NCBI GenBank assembly: GCA_964651535.1
Contig: CAZYYE010000001.1
Location: forward strand, 930,001-994,000
Length of the DNA stretch: 64,000 nucleotides
Direction: 5' to 3'
Source: Terrimesophilobacter sp964651535
GTDB taxonomy: Bacteria > Actinomycetota > Actinomycetes > Actinomycetales > Microbacteriaceae
Shown: piece after piece, positions 43,990-52,638 of the stretch
How the letters are laid out: each line of letters begins with the position of its first letter
How positions within the stretch are numbered: position 1 is the stretch's first letter
Translations under genes and position numbers: made by a program
The notes under the pieces: generated by a model
Told to the model about the DNA's origin: nothing
Databases searched by the model: none
Seen by the model: only the letters and a program-made list of their open reading frames with translations

Positions 43990-44415
43990 TCAGGATGTTC
44001 CGAGCTGCTCCCGCCAGCCTTCTTCCTTCTTGATGTATTCGTTGTCGGCGAAGTCCGCGAAGTCGCTCATGTCGGTGACCCGACGAACCTCGAGCTTGTT
44101 GCCGGGGCCGAGCGGGCAGCGACTCGCCCACTCGATGGCTTCCTCTTTGCTCGAAACCTGGATGATCCAGAATCCGTTGAACAGTTCGTGGATTTCGCCG
44201 TACGGGCCATCCGTCACAAGCGGCGGGTCGTTGTCGAAGTTCACGACGAATGCTTCCGAGAGATCGTCGGCGAGTCCGTCACCTCCGACCATGACTCCGG
44301 CCTTCATCATGGACTCGTTGTAGGCGCCCATCGCGTTGATGATCTGCTCGAAGTCCGCTTTCTCGTAGGCCGCTTTTCCTTCGGGGGTGGTGCGCATGAT
44401 GAGCATGAATTTCAT
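43990..44415 (-). CDS. DGPF/YCII-domain protein, partner of the ECF42 sigma factor
   Basis: 141 aa from ATG 44415, set by GAAGGAGA six nt upstream; longer open frame is spurious. Ferredoxin-like YCII fold starting MKFMLIMRTTPEGKAAYE, with the motif TDGPYGE (68-74) and the GFWIIQVSSKEEAIEWA strand-helix. The family name comes from DGPF; here it reads DGPY. Twenty-five bases separate it from the sigma gene. Biochemical role of these proteins is unknown. Confidence 0.88.
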   Translation of the reverse strand: MKFMLIMRTTPEGKAAYEKADFEQIINAMGAYNESMMKAGVMVGGDGLADDLSEAFVVNFDNDPPLVTDGPYGEIHELFNGFWIIQVSSKEEAIEWASRCPLGPGNKLEVRRVTDMSDFADFADNEYIKKEEGWREQLGTS

Positions 44416-44466
44416 GGTGTTCTCCTTCGTCAGGGGAGGGTGCGCGGTGCGTCCTCCTACTATGCC

Positions 44467-44493
44467 GTCGAACGGCTGGGAAGAAAATCGACA
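44467..44493 (-). promoter_or_regulatory. ECF42-type promoter of the DGPF-sigma operon
   Basis: On the minus strand TGTCGA (complement of 44488-44493), a 17-nt spacer and CGAC (complement of 44467-44470) precede the DGPF gene by about 50 nt. This matches the -35 TGTCGA / -10 CGA(C/T) motif I recall for ECF42 in Streptomyces venezuelae, so the operon is likely autoregulated. Confidence 0.65.
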
Positions 44494-44580
44494 GGGCTGG
44501 GAGATTCCGCCGAGAATTTTCGAGATGTGATCGGAGTTCCCGGATAATGTCACAGGGCGTCCGTGACGCACAACGGTCAC

Positions 44581-44586
44581 TAGCAT
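44581..44586 (+). promoter_or_regulatory. -10 box TAGCAT
   Basis: TAGCAT, six bases and GTG 44593: leaderless-promoter geometry. The -35 region is not recognisable. Confidence 0.45.
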
Positions 44587-44592
44587 TGCCGA

Positions 44593-44940
44593 GTGGACAG
44601 TGATTGGATCGTGCACCGGCGTCACGGCGACAGCGAGATTCTCGGATGGATGCGTACCTCCGGCGACGGGTTCATCGTGATCGACCGACTCGGCCGCGAG
44701 CGGAGCGGCGTTGTGGATTGGTTCACAGCGGAACGCACCCTCGATGAGCTCGGCATCGGCTATCTGGCCGACAAGTACGAGCTTCAATTGGAGAACGGAA
44801 ACTGGCTTCGCGTAAGGATCGTCGAGGTACGTTCTGATGAAATACGGGTCAAGAAAGACGACTTCGGCGACATGACGGCTCCGCAGATTTTCTACAGTGT
44901 CCCGTTCCCGATGCCGGATTCGCTGCGCACCATGCCGTAG
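44593..44940 (+). CDS. Hypothetical protein, 115 aa
   Basis: Not recognised. The sequence is soluble and strand-rich (WIVHRRHGDSEILGWMRTSGD, RVRIVEVRSDEIRVKKDD), acidic overall, without signal or membrane segment. Coding use matches the neighbours and the -10 box sits exactly before the GTG, which supports a real gene. It stands between the divergent DGPF gene and a hydrolase. Confidence 0.65.
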   Translation: MDSDWIVHRRHGDSEILGWMRTSGDGFIVIDRLGRERSGVVDWFTAERTLDELGIGYLADKYELQLENGNWLRVRIVEVRSDEIRVKKDDFGDMTAPQIFYSVPFPMPDSLRTMP

Positions 44941-44960
44941 AGGTGGATGGCGAAAATGCA

Positions 44961-44966
44961 TAAGAT
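44961..44966 (+). promoter_or_regulatory. -10 box TAAGAT
   Basis: TAAGAT, six bases and ATG 44973: leaderless-promoter geometry before the dienelactone-hydrolase-like gene. Confidence 0.5.
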
Positions 44967-44972
44967 TTCCGA

Positions 44973-45551
44973 ATGATTGAGGTAGCTCTGTTTCATCACG
45001 CCCTCGGGCTCACTCCCGGGATCGACGCGTTCGCCGCAACACTCCGCGAGGCGGGCCACACAGTACACACGCCCGACCTGTTCGACGGCCGAACCTTCGC
45101 CACCATCGACGAGGGTGTTGGGTATGCCGGCGAGATCGGTTTCGGCGAGATCATGGACCGCGCCCGGCGCGTAGCAGAGGCGTTGCCGTCCGACGTCGTC
45201 TACATCGGGTTCTCGCTGGGCGTCGTGGCCGCTCAGATGCTCGCGCAGACGCGCTCCGGTGCCCGCGGCGCTGTGCTCTGTTACTCGTGCGTGCCGTACA
45301 CGGAATTCGGCGAAGCGTGGCCGGATGGCGTGCCCGTGCAGGTGCACGGTATGGATGCCGACCCGTACTTTGCGGACGAAGGCGATCTGGATGCGGCGCG
45401 CGAGCTCGTCGCATCCACGAATAACGCCGAATTGTTCGTGTACTCCGGTGACCAGCACTACTTCGCCGACTCGACCCTGCCGTCGTATCGACCGGAAGCG
45501 GCGGAGCTGCTCATGAGCCGGGTTTTGGAGTTCCTCGACGCCAACGGCTGA
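44973..45551 (+). CDS. Dienelactone-hydrolase-family protein
   Basis: 192 aa alpha/beta-hydrolase of the DLH family. LFHHALGLTPG is the oxyanion region and YSGDQHYFAD the catalytic Asp/His region near the C-terminus. The nucleophile elbow reads VYIGFSLGVVAA, with Ser where classical dienelactone hydrolases have Cys. Real substrate unknown; many small DLH proteins of Actinobacteria are uncharacterised esterases. Confidence 0.8.
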   Translation: MIEVALFHHALGLTPGIDAFAATLREAGHTVHTPDLFDGRTFATIDEGVGYAGEIGFGEIMDRARRVAEALPSDVVYIGFSLGVVAAQMLAQTRSGARGAVLCYSCVPYTEFGEAWPDGVPVQVHGMDADPYFADEGDLDAARELVASTNNAELFVYSGDQHYFADSTLPSYRPEAAELLMSRVLEFLDANG

Positions 45552-45571
45552 CGCTGGGGCAGGATGGGAGC

Positions 45572-45826
45572 GTGAAGCTCAAACTCGACCTGCACGACAT
45601 CTACAACCGTGGTGTCGACATTGATCGGGCGCTGGGCGACATCATCAACGAGGCAGTCGCCAAGAAAGCGCCGCTCGTGGAGATCATTCCGGGCAAGGGA
45701 TCCGGCGCGCTGAAGAAGCGGGTGCTTCGCTTTCTGGACCGGCCCGAAATCAAGGCCCAGTACCACCGCGTCGAGAAGGACTCCAAGAACTTCGGACGCG
45801 TGTTCGTGCACTTTCGGTGGAAGTGA
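45572..45826 (+). CDS. Small Smr-domain protein
   Basis: 84 aa, a stand-alone Smr domain like the C-terminus of MutS2. LDLHD near the start and the loop IIPGKGSGALK are the nucleic-acid-binding or nuclease motifs; HxGxG is seen as PGKGSG. The last bases overlap the ATG of pxpA (TGATG). A CAGGAT box 6 nt before the GTG may be its promoter. Confidence 0.85.
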   Translation: MKLKLDLHDIYNRGVDIDRALGDIINEAVAKKAPLVEIIPGKGSGALKKRVLRFLDRPEIKAQYHRVEKDSKNFGRVFVHFRWK

Positions 45827-46569
45827 TGGCGATGTCTGCCATCGACCTGAACAGCGACCTCGGCGAAGGGATCGGCGAGGATGCCGCCATGTTCGGCATA
45901 GTCACAAGCGCGAACGTCGCGTGCGGACTCCACGCCGGCGATCGCGACACGATGCTCGCCTGTGCACGCCTGGCGGCCGCGCACCGCGTGAACCTCGGCG
46001 TGCATCCGTCGTACCGCGACCGCGAAGGGTTCGGGCGCCGCGACACCGAGGTTGACGCCAGCGTGCTCGCGCGCGACATCCGGGAACAGATCGATGCCCT
46101 GCGGACCGCCGCCGAGGCTGCGGGCACCAAGGTGCGCTACGTGAAACCGCACGGCGCACTCTACAACCGCATCGCCGTCGACCCCGTGCAGGCGGATGCC
46201 GTCGCCCGCGCGGCACAGGACGCGCACTTGCCGCTCCTCGGGCTCGGCGGGACTGCGATCCAGGCCGCAGCAGATCGCCTGGGGGTCCCGTTCTATGTCG
46301 AAGCCTTCGCGGATCGCGCTTACCTGCCGGACGGTACCCTTGCGCCACGATCGCTCGGCGGCGCGGTCATCACCGACCCCGCGGTCGCCGCAGAACGCGC
46401 CCTGATGATGGTGCTCGACAAGGCGGTTCCGGCCATCGATGGAACCACGATCCGGATGCGGCCCGACTCGCTCTGTGTGCACGGCGACACCCCCGGCGCC
46501 GTCGCAATGGCCGCACTCGTGCGGGAAAAACTCCTCGAGGCCGGAGTCGAACTGCGAGCGTTCGTATGA
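45826..46569 (+). CDS. pxpA: 5-oxoprolinase subunit A (LamB/YcsF family)
   Basis: 247 aa from ATG 45826 (TGATG overlap with the Smr gene); ATG 45832 is also possible. IDLNSDLGEG, ANVACGLHAGD and VRYVKPHGALYN are the LamB/YcsF signatures. With PxpB and PxpC it hydrolyses 5-oxoproline, a damage product of glutamine, to glutamate using ATP. First of three overlapping genes. Confidence 0.93.
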   Translation: MAMSAIDLNSDLGEGIGEDAAMFGIVTSANVACGLHAGDRDTMLACARLAAAHRVNLGVHPSYRDREGFGRRDTEVDASVLARDIREQIDALRTAAEAAGTKVRYVKPHGALYNRIAVDPVQADAVARAAQDAHLPLLGLGGTAIQAAADRLGVPFYVEAFADRAYLPDGTLAPRSLGGAVITDPAVAAERALMMVLDKAVPAIDGTTIRMRPDSLCVHGDTPGAVAMAALVREKLLEAGVELRAFV

Positions 46570-47174
46570 GGGTTCTCCCATACGGCGACCGCGCCATCCT
46601 CGCAGAGTACGACACCCTCGCCGAGGCGATGGATGCCTTCCGGTCACTCGACGCCGCGCGCCCCCGCGGAGTGCGGGAACTCGTTCCCGCCGCGCGCACC
46701 GTGCTCGCGCGAATCGACCCCACAGTGATCTCCCTGCGCGCCGCAGAGCAGTGGCTGCTCACCACGCCGGTCGCGCATGCCGCTGAGGGCATGAACGAAA
46801 GTGTCACTATTCCTGTCCGTTACGACGGGCCCGATCTGCAGTCGACGGCCGACCTCCTCGGCATCACTGCCGAGGAGCTTGTCTCCCGCCACTCGAGCGC
46901 CGAATGGCGGTGCGCGTTCATCGGATTCGCTCCCGGATTCGCCTACCTCGCGGGCCCCACCGGGCTCGAGGTGCCTCGACGGGCCACATCGCGCCAGTCC
47001 GTCCCCGCCGGCTCGGTCGGACTCGCGGGCGAATTCACCGGCATCTACCCGCGCAGCTCTCCCGGTGGCTGGCAGCTCATCGGCACGACGGACGCCATGC
47101 TCTGGGACGAAACCCGCGAACATCCCTCGACCATCGCCCCCGGGATGACCGTGCGCTTCGAGGTGCTGCCATGA
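46566..47174 (+). CDS. pxpB: 5-oxoprolinase subunit B (KipI family)
   Basis: 202 aa, normal length. RVLPYGDRAILAEYD at the N-terminus and the C-terminal cyclophilin-like part with FIGFAPGFAYLAGPT and VPRRATSRQSVPAGSVGLAG are typical KipI/PxpB. ATGA overlaps on both sides. Confidence 0.93.
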   Translation: MRVLPYGDRAILAEYDTLAEAMDAFRSLDAARPRGVRELVPAARTVLARIDPTVISLRAAEQWLLTTPVAHAAEGMNESVTIPVRYDGPDLQSTADLLGITAEELVSRHSSAEWRCAFIGFAPGFAYLAGPTGLEVPRRATSRQSVPAGSVGLAGEFTGIYPRSSPGGWQLIGTTDAMLWDETREHPSTIAPGMTVRFEVLP

Positions 47175-48040
47175 ACGCTCTCGTTGTGCTGCAAGCGGGC
47201 CCGAACACCCTCGTGCAAGACCTCGGTCGGCCAGGGCTCGCCCACCTCGGGATGGGTGCCGCCGGGGCCATGGACCGCGCCGCGCTCGCCCTCGCAAACC
47301 GACTTGTCGGCAATCCGTCGGATGCTGCGGGGCTCGAGATTCTGTTCGGCAACGCCTCGTTCGCAACCGACGAGGACACGTGGATCGCGGTCACGGGCGC
47401 GTGGGGGAGTGTCACCGCGGGCGGTCGTGAAGTACAGCCACACACGGCGACGATGCTGGCCGCGGGCGAAACGCTTCTCTTCGGGCAGGCCGCGAACGGC
47501 ATCCGCTACTACCTTGCCGTGCGCGGCGGAATCGCCGCTCCTCCCGTGCTCGGCTCGCGGTCGCGCGACACGCTCGCCGGGATCGGGCCGGCGCCTCTCG
47601 TCGACGGTCAGAGCATCCCGATCGGGCGAGCGCCGGAGGTTCCGATACCGCCCGTGGACCTCGTGCCCGTGGATGCGCCGACGACCGGCGAGGTCACGCT
47701 CGAACTGCGCCCGGGGCCCCGGCGCGACTGGTTCACGGATGACGCGTGGCGGCTGTTTACGACCGCGGAGTGGACCGTGGCGCCGCGGTCGGACCGCTCC
47801 GGCATCCGCATCGAGGGGCCGGCTCTGCAGCGGGGCACCACGGGGGAGCTGCCGAGCGAGGGCATGCTGCCCGGCGCGATCCAGGTGTCGCCGGATGGCG
47901 CGCCCACGATTCTCGCGGTCGACCACCCGGTCACGGGCGGATACCCGGTCATTGCCGTCATCACGGACGAGTCCCTCGATGCGCTCGCACAATTGCGCCC
48001 AGGGCAACCGCTTCGCTTCCGGCTCGCCACCGGCCGCTGA
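47171..48040 (+). CDS. pxpC: 5-oxoprolinase subunit C (KipA family)
   Basis: 289 aa from ATG 47171 (ATGA overlap). VLQAGPNTLVQDLGRPGLAHLG is the KipA start, and IAVTGA, GSRSRDTLAGIG and RSDRSGIRIEGPAL follow in the family order. Completes the PxpABC enzyme. Confidence 0.93.
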   Translation: MNALVVLQAGPNTLVQDLGRPGLAHLGMGAAGAMDRAALALANRLVGNPSDAAGLEILFGNASFATDEDTWIAVTGAWGSVTAGGREVQPHTATMLAAGETLLFGQAANGIRYYLAVRGGIAAPPVLGSRSRDTLAGIGPAPLVDGQSIPIGRAPEVPIPPVDLVPVDAPTTGEVTLELRPGPRRDWFTDDAWRLFTTAEWTVAPRSDRSGIRIEGPALQRGTTGELPSEGMLPGAIQVSPDGAPTILAVDHPVTGGYPVIAVITDESLDALAQLRPGQPLRFRLATGR

Positions 48041-48075
48041 CCTCCTCGGCGCCGCCCCCCCCAACCAGAATCTGA

Positions 48076-48158
48076 CCCAAATGAAGGCATTGCGGCACTC
48101 TCACCGCTGCCTGGTCCTGCAATTGCAGCAACCACCGCGGCCAACTCCTTCATTTGGG
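48076..48158. terminator. Long inverted repeat after pxpC
   Basis: Perfect 12-bp arms cccaaatgaagg (48076-48087) and its complement (48147-48158) enclose 59 nt that contain the palindrome ctgcaattgcag (48117-48128). Probably a terminator or RNA-stabilising structure between pxpC and the MOSC gene; no T-tract. Confidence 0.5.
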
Positions 48159-48180
48159 ACACGAGCGGGCCGGGCGACCG

Positions 48181-48186
48181 TAGGCT
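48181..48186 (+). promoter_or_regulatory. -10 box TAGGCT
   Basis: TAGGCT, six bases and ATG 48193. The six bases contain GAGGAA, but it touches the ATG too closely for a normal ribosome binding site, so a leaderless start is more likely. Confidence 0.5.
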
Positions 48187-48192
48187 GAGGAA

Positions 48193-49080
48193 ATGGCTGG
48201 CATGCTGCGCGTGACGCGGATTCGCACGTACCCGGTGAAGTCGCTCGCGGGCAACGACGTCCAGTCCGCGACGGTCGAACCGTGGGGGCTCGCGGGTGAC
48301 CGCCGCTGGGGGCTCGTCGATGACACGGGCAAGAACGTCACGGCCCGGATGGTGCACCACCTGCTCGGCCTGCACGCCGACATTGTGGATGCCACCACCA
48401 TCCACGTCAACGATCGCGACGGCGGAACCATCACCGTGAGCACACCCCTGGACGCTGCGACGATCCCGGTCGGATTCAGCGGGCTCGACCGCGCCACGCC
48501 TGCCCCCGACGAGGTCAACTCGTGGATCAGCGACCGTATCGGCGTGCCACTGCGGCTGGTCTGGCAGCAGGATCCCACCGCGCGTCCCATCGCAGAAAAG
48601 CACGGCGGCCTGCCCGGCGAATCCCTCTCGCTCGCCGATGACGGGCCGCTCTTGCTTGTCACCGAAGCGTCGATGCGGCACCTCAACGAGTGGATCGCGG
48701 CCGATCAGGCGCTCCCGGATGTGCCCGACCTCGACCCCGGCGACCTGAGCGGCGCGGCGGCAGCGTCGAAGCCGCTCGACATCGTGCGGTTCAGGCCCAA
48801 CGTCATCGTCGATGGCGACGTGCCGTTCGCCGAAGACTACTGGGGCACGGTAAGAATCGGCGAGACCACGTTCCGAAAGACCGTACTCTGCGACCGCTGC
48901 GTCATGACCACGATCGACCCCGCGACGCTCGAAGGCGGCAAGGAGCCGATTCGCACGCTCGCGCGCCATCGCCGCTGGGACGGGAAAACCTGGTTCGGTA
49001 TCCGCCTCGCGCCCGTGAATCTCACGCCGGGCAGCACAGCCCCGATCGCCGTGGGCGACAGCGTGGAGGTCGGAGTTTAG
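48193..49080 (+). CDS. MOSC-domain molybdenum-cofactor sulfurase-like / mARC-like protein
   Basis: 295 aa. N-terminal beta-barrel (RVTRIRTYPVKSLAGNDVQSA, GDRRWGLVD) followed by the MOSC domain with FRPNVIVDG and the conserved Cys in VLCDRCVMTTIDP. Related proteins bind molybdenum cofactor through that Cys and reduce N-hydroxylated compounds. Stands alone; its stop shares TTAG with the converging acyltransferase gene. Confidence 0.88.
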   Translation: MAGMLRVTRIRTYPVKSLAGNDVQSATVEPWGLAGDRRWGLVDDTGKNVTARMVHHLLGLHADIVDATTIHVNDRDGGTITVSTPLDAATIPVGFSGLDRATPAPDEVNSWISDRIGVPLRLVWQQDPTARPIAEKHGGLPGESLSLADDGPLLLVTEASMRHLNEWIAADQALPDVPDLDPGDLSGAAAASKPLDIVRFRPNVIVDGDVPFAEDYWGTVRIGETTFRKTVLCDRCVMTTIDPATLEGGKEPIRTLARHRRWDGKTWFGIRLAPVNLTPGSTAPIAVGDSVEVGV

Positions 49081-50414
49081 AGTCCGCCGAGCAGCGCGAT
49101 CGGGTTCTCAATGCACTTCGTCATGAAGCCCATGAACTCGCTCGGCACATCGCCGTCGCACACGCGGTGGTCGAACACCATCGACAGCACCATGATCTTG
49201 CGCACGACGATCTCGCCGTCGACAACCCAGGGCCGGTCGAGGATGCGGCCGACGCCGAGCATCGCGACCTCCGGCTGGTTGATGATGGGCGCTGAGCCGT
49301 CCATCCCGAAACCGCCGTAGTTGTTGAGCGTGAACGTGCCGCCGCGCAACTGGTCGTTCGCGAAGTTGCCGGTCTTCGCCGTCTCCACGAGAGCCGTGAG
49401 CGCGTCGCGCAGGCCCTCAGTGGTCATGTCGCCTGCGCCGTGGATGACGGGAACCATGAGCCCCCGCGCGGTCTGCGCGGCGATCCCCAGGTTGATGGCG
49501 GAGTGCTGCACGATCTCGCCTGCCGCCATGTCGACGCTCGAGTTCAGGATCGGCCACTGTTTGAGTCCGGCCACCACGAACCGGGCCAGGAGAGCGTTGA
49601 GGCTCCACCGATCGCCCGTGGACTTCTGCAGTTGCTCCTTCGCGGCGAGCAGCTCCGTGGCGTCGACGTCGAGCCAGATGGTGGCCTCAGGCACGTCGCG
49701 GCGCGAGGCTGTCATACGCTCCGCGACGATCTTGCGCAGGCCCGTGATGGGGATGCGGATGTCGCCCTCTGCGTTTGCGATGGGGCTCGGCGCGGCGCCC
49801 GTTGTCGGCGAGCCCGCCGTTGCGCTCCCGGCCCCAGCCTCGGCGATCACGCGCTCGACGTCCGCGCGCAGCACGAGACCGCCCGCGCCCGTTCCCTGAA
49901 GCGTATTCGCCGCGAAACCGTGCTCGTGGGCGAGTTTGCGCACGAGCGGGGAGACGACGGGCGACACGGTGCCGTCATCGAGCCGCCGCGGCGAGGGGCT
50001 CGCCGCCGTAGCCGCGACGCCGCGCCCGTCCGGATCGCGTGGGCTCCTTTCCGTGCCCGCGGCCGCGCCGGCACCCCGCCGACCGAATCGTCCGGAGGGC
50101 GCCGGCCGACGAGCGCTCCCGGCGGCGTCGGAGGGCGCGCGCGCAGCTTCAGGTTCTGACGCGCCGCCTTCGACTGCGACGGTCACGACCGGCTGCCCCG
50201 AGTGGATCGTGTCGCCGACGGCCGCGTGCAGCTTCTCCACGACGCCTGCGAACGGGCACGGCAACTCGACAACAGACTTCGCCGACTCGACCTCGATGAT
50301 CGGCTGGTCCACGACGACCGTGTCGCCCACAGCGACGAGCCAGTTCACGATCTCTGCTTCCGTGAGCCCCTCGCCGAGGTCGGGAAGGATGAAGTCCTTG
50401 CTCGTCGTGGCCAT
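49077..50414 (-). CDS. bkdC: Branched-chain 2-oxoacid dehydrogenase E2 (dihydrolipoamide acyltransferase)
   Basis: 445 aa from ATG 50414, with GGAAG 7 nt upstream; ATG 50417 is an alternative. Lipoyl domain at the N-terminus (Lys46 in EVESAKSVVE), an Ala/Pro/Arg-rich linker, a peripheral-subunit-binding domain (VSPLVRKLAHEHGF near 180) and the catalytic domain ending in FDHRVCDGD with the active-site His and Asp. One lipoyl domain. No E3 gene follows; lipoamide dehydrogenase must come from elsewhere. Confidence 0.93.
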   Translation of the reverse strand: MATTSKDFILPDLGEGLTEAEIVNWLVAVGDTVVVDQPIIEVESAKSVVELPCPFAGVVEKLHAAVGDTIHSGQPVVTVAVEGGASEPEAARAPSDAAGSARRPAPSGRFGRRGAGAAAGTERSPRDPDGRGVAATAASPSPRRLDDGTVSPVVSPLVRKLAHEHGFAANTLQGTGAGGLVLRADVERVIAEAGAGSATAGSPTTGAAPSPIANAEGDIRIPITGLRKIVAERMTASRRDVPEATIWLDVDATELLAAKEQLQKSTGDRWSLNALLARFVVAGLKQWPILNSSVDMAAGEIVQHSAINLGIAAQTARGLMVPVIHGAGDMTTEGLRDALTALVETAKTGNFANDQLRGGTFTLNNYGGFGMDGSAPIINQPEVAMLGVGRILDRPWVVDGEIVVRKIMVLSMVFDHRVCDGDVPSEFMGFMTKCIENPIALLGGL

Positions 50415-50416
50415 CA

Positions 50417-51406
50417 TCAGACTTCCCATTCCCACGTGCTCAGCGCGTTCAGGATCCGCTCGGGTGTAGGCAAATAGTACTTCTCGAGCAGGGGAGCGGG
50501 GAACGGGATGTCCGCCCCGGTGATCCGCAGGACGGGAGCGGCGAGGTGGTAGAACTCGCGCTCGGTCACGCGCGCAGCGACCTCTGCGCCGTACCCACCG
50601 AATTGGGCGGCCTCGTGGATGACGGCGGCGCGGCTCGTCTTCCGCACCGAGGCGCCGACCGTCTCGTCGTCGAAGGGGGAAAGGCTGCGCAGGTCGATGA
50701 CCTCGACGGAAAGGTCCTCTTCCTCGGCGAGCTTCGCGGTCTTGAGGGCGACGGCGACGGTGGGGCCATAGGAAAGAAGGGTCACATCCGTGCCCTCCCG
50801 CACCACGGCGGCCTTGTTCATGGGAAGCGCCGGGCCGGACTGCCCGGTGCCCTCCTTCATCCAGTAGTGGCTCTTCGGTTCCAGGAAAATCACCGGGTCG
50901 TCGGAGGCGATCGCTTCGCGCAGCATCGAGTACGCGTCCGCGGGATTCGACGGCGTGACGACCGTGAGCCCCGGCGTGTGCGTCCAATACGCCTCCGAGG
51001 AGTCGGAGTGGTGCTCCACCCCGCCGATGCCGCCGGAGGTCGGGATGCGGATGACGATGGGCAGCGAAACGCGCCCGCGCGTGCGATTGCGCATCTTCGC
51101 CACGTGGGAGACGATCTGCTCGAATGCGGGGTAGCTGAACGCGTCGAACTGCATCTCCACGATCGGCCGAAGCCCGTACATGGCCATGCCGATCGCGGTG
51201 CCGATGATGCCGGATTCGGCGAGCGGCGAATCCCAGACCCGTTCCTCGCCGAAGTCGCGAGTCAAACCGTCGGTGATGCGGAACACGCCGCCGAGCGGTC
51301 CGACATCCTCGCCGAAAATGACGACGTTGGGATCCTCGGTGAGCGCATCGCGCATCGCGGAATTGAGCGCGGCGGCCATGGTGAGCGGTTTGGTCGTCGT
51401 CGCCAT
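50417..51406 (-). CDS. bkdB: Branched-chain 2-oxoacid dehydrogenase E1 beta
   Basis: 329 aa. MAAALNSAMRDALTEDPNVVIFGEDVG is the standard start, and FDAFSYPAFEQIVSHVAKMR and GGIGGVEHHSDSSEAYWTH follow in order. Forms the E1 heterotetramer with BkdA. ATG overlaps the bkdA stop (TGATG), and its stop overlaps the bkdC start. Confidence 0.94.
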   Translation of the reverse strand: MATTTKPLTMAAALNSAMRDALTEDPNVVIFGEDVGPLGGVFRITDGLTRDFGEERVWDSPLAESGIIGTAIGMAMYGLRPIVEMQFDAFSYPAFEQIVSHVAKMRNRTRGRVSLPIVIRIPTSGGIGGVEHHSDSSEAYWTHTPGLTVVTPSNPADAYSMLREAIASDDPVIFLEPKSHYWMKEGTGQSGPALPMNKAAVVREGTDVTLLSYGPTVAVALKTAKLAEEEDLSVEVIDLRSLSPFDDETVGASVRKTSRAAVIHEAAQFGGYGAEVAARVTEREFYHLAAPVLRITGADIPFPAPLLEKYYLPTPERILNALSTWEWEV

Positions 51407-52530
51407 CAGCTCGCCCTTCCGTCTTCGTGTGCATCGTCTAGCTCGGTCCTGAGGGTGTCGCGCTGCTCGAGGAGAGACGGACGCGGCGCGTTGTAGACGT
51501 GCTCGAACAGCTCCATGGGGTCGAGCGCGGGCTCCGCGTTCATGGCATCGCGCATGGCGGAGGCCGCATCCTCGGATTCCTTCGCGATCTCCTCGCGCAG
51601 CGCGTCGTCGATGGCGTCCTGCGCCGTGAGGTACTTCTCCAGCCGATCGATCGGGTCCTTGTCCTTCCAGGCCGCGACATCCTCAGCGTCCCGATAGCGG
51701 CTCGGGTCGTCGGAGTTCGTGTGCGGCTCCATTCGGTAGGTGAGGCACTCGATGATGGTGGGCCCGCCTCCGCTGCGCGCCCGCTCCAGAGCCTCGGAGA
51801 CGATCGTGTACACGGCGGCCGCGTCGTTGCCGTCCACGTGGTAGCCGGGAATACCGTAGCCCACGGCCCGGTCGGCGAGCATCCGTGCACGCGTCTGCTT
51901 CGCGATCGGCACGCTGATCGCGAACTGGTTGTTCTGGATGACGAACACGGTCGGTGCCCGCCACACCCCGGCGAAGTTGAAAGCTTCGTGCGCGTCCCCC
52001 TCACTCGTCGCGCCGTCCCCGATGAAGGTCACGGTCGCGATCGGGTCCGCCTTGAGTTTCGCGGCCGTCGCGAAACCGACGGCGTGGAGGGTCTGGGTGG
52101 CCAGCGGCGTGGCCTGCGGCGCCGTGCGGTGCTCGTGCGGATCCCAGCCGCAGTGCCAGTCGCCGCGGAATCCGGACAGCAGCTCGGCGGTCGGCACGCC
52201 GCGCGACCACACCGCGATGCTGTCGCGGTAGGTGGGGAACAACCAGTCGGCGTCATTCATGGCCGTGACGGTGCCGATCTCGCTCGCCTCCTGGCCGCGG
52301 GCCGAGGGATACGTGGAGAGCCTGCCCTGACGCGTGAGCGCCGTGACCTGGGTGTCCCAGCGGCGGGCGATCACCATGCGCCGGTAAAGCTCCTTGAGCA
52401 CCTCGAGGTCGGGAAGTTCGTAGCCGCGGCGCTGTTTCGCCGGCACGGCTTTGCCGTTGGAGTCAATGAGAGTGAACGGTTCCGCGTCGGGCAGGACGGC
52501 GGGCGCACTCGTCTCGTCGGTGAGGCTCAT
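51406..52530 (-). CDS. bkdA: Branched-chain 2-oxoacid dehydrogenase E1 alpha
   Basis: 374 aa. The thiamine-diphosphate motif is GDGATSEGDAHEAFNFAGVW ending in the N-N pair of QNNQFAIS. RYRDAEDVAAWKDKDPIDR is the family's phosphorylation-loop region. It decarboxylates the keto acids of Val, Leu and Ile, giving starters for iso- and anteiso fatty acids. GAGGA directly precedes the ATG. Confidence 0.94.
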   Translation of the reverse strand: MSLTDETSAPAVLPDAEPFTLIDSNGKAVPAKQRRGYELPDLEVLKELYRRMVIARRWDTQVTALTRQGRLSTYPSARGQEASEIGTVTAMNDADWLFPTYRDSIAVWSRGVPTAELLSGFRGDWHCGWDPHEHRTAPQATPLATQTLHAVGFATAAKLKADPIATVTFIGDGATSEGDAHEAFNFAGVWRAPTVFVIQNNQFAISVPIAKQTRARMLADRAVGYGIPGYHVDGNDAAAVYTIVSEALERARSGGGPTIIECLTYRMEPHTNSDDPSRYRDAEDVAAWKDKDPIDRLEKYLTAQDAIDDALREEIAKESEDAASAMRDAMNAEPALDPMELFEHVYNAPRPSLLEQRDTLRTELDDAHEDGRAS

Positions 52531-52638
52531 TCCTCAATGGTGCGCCAGAGATTTGCCGGCGTGGAGGGCTTGCGGGCGAATCGGCACGCTTGGCGCGCGG
52601 CAGGCCCTCGGAACGGACGAATGGCCCTCTTTAGCCGC

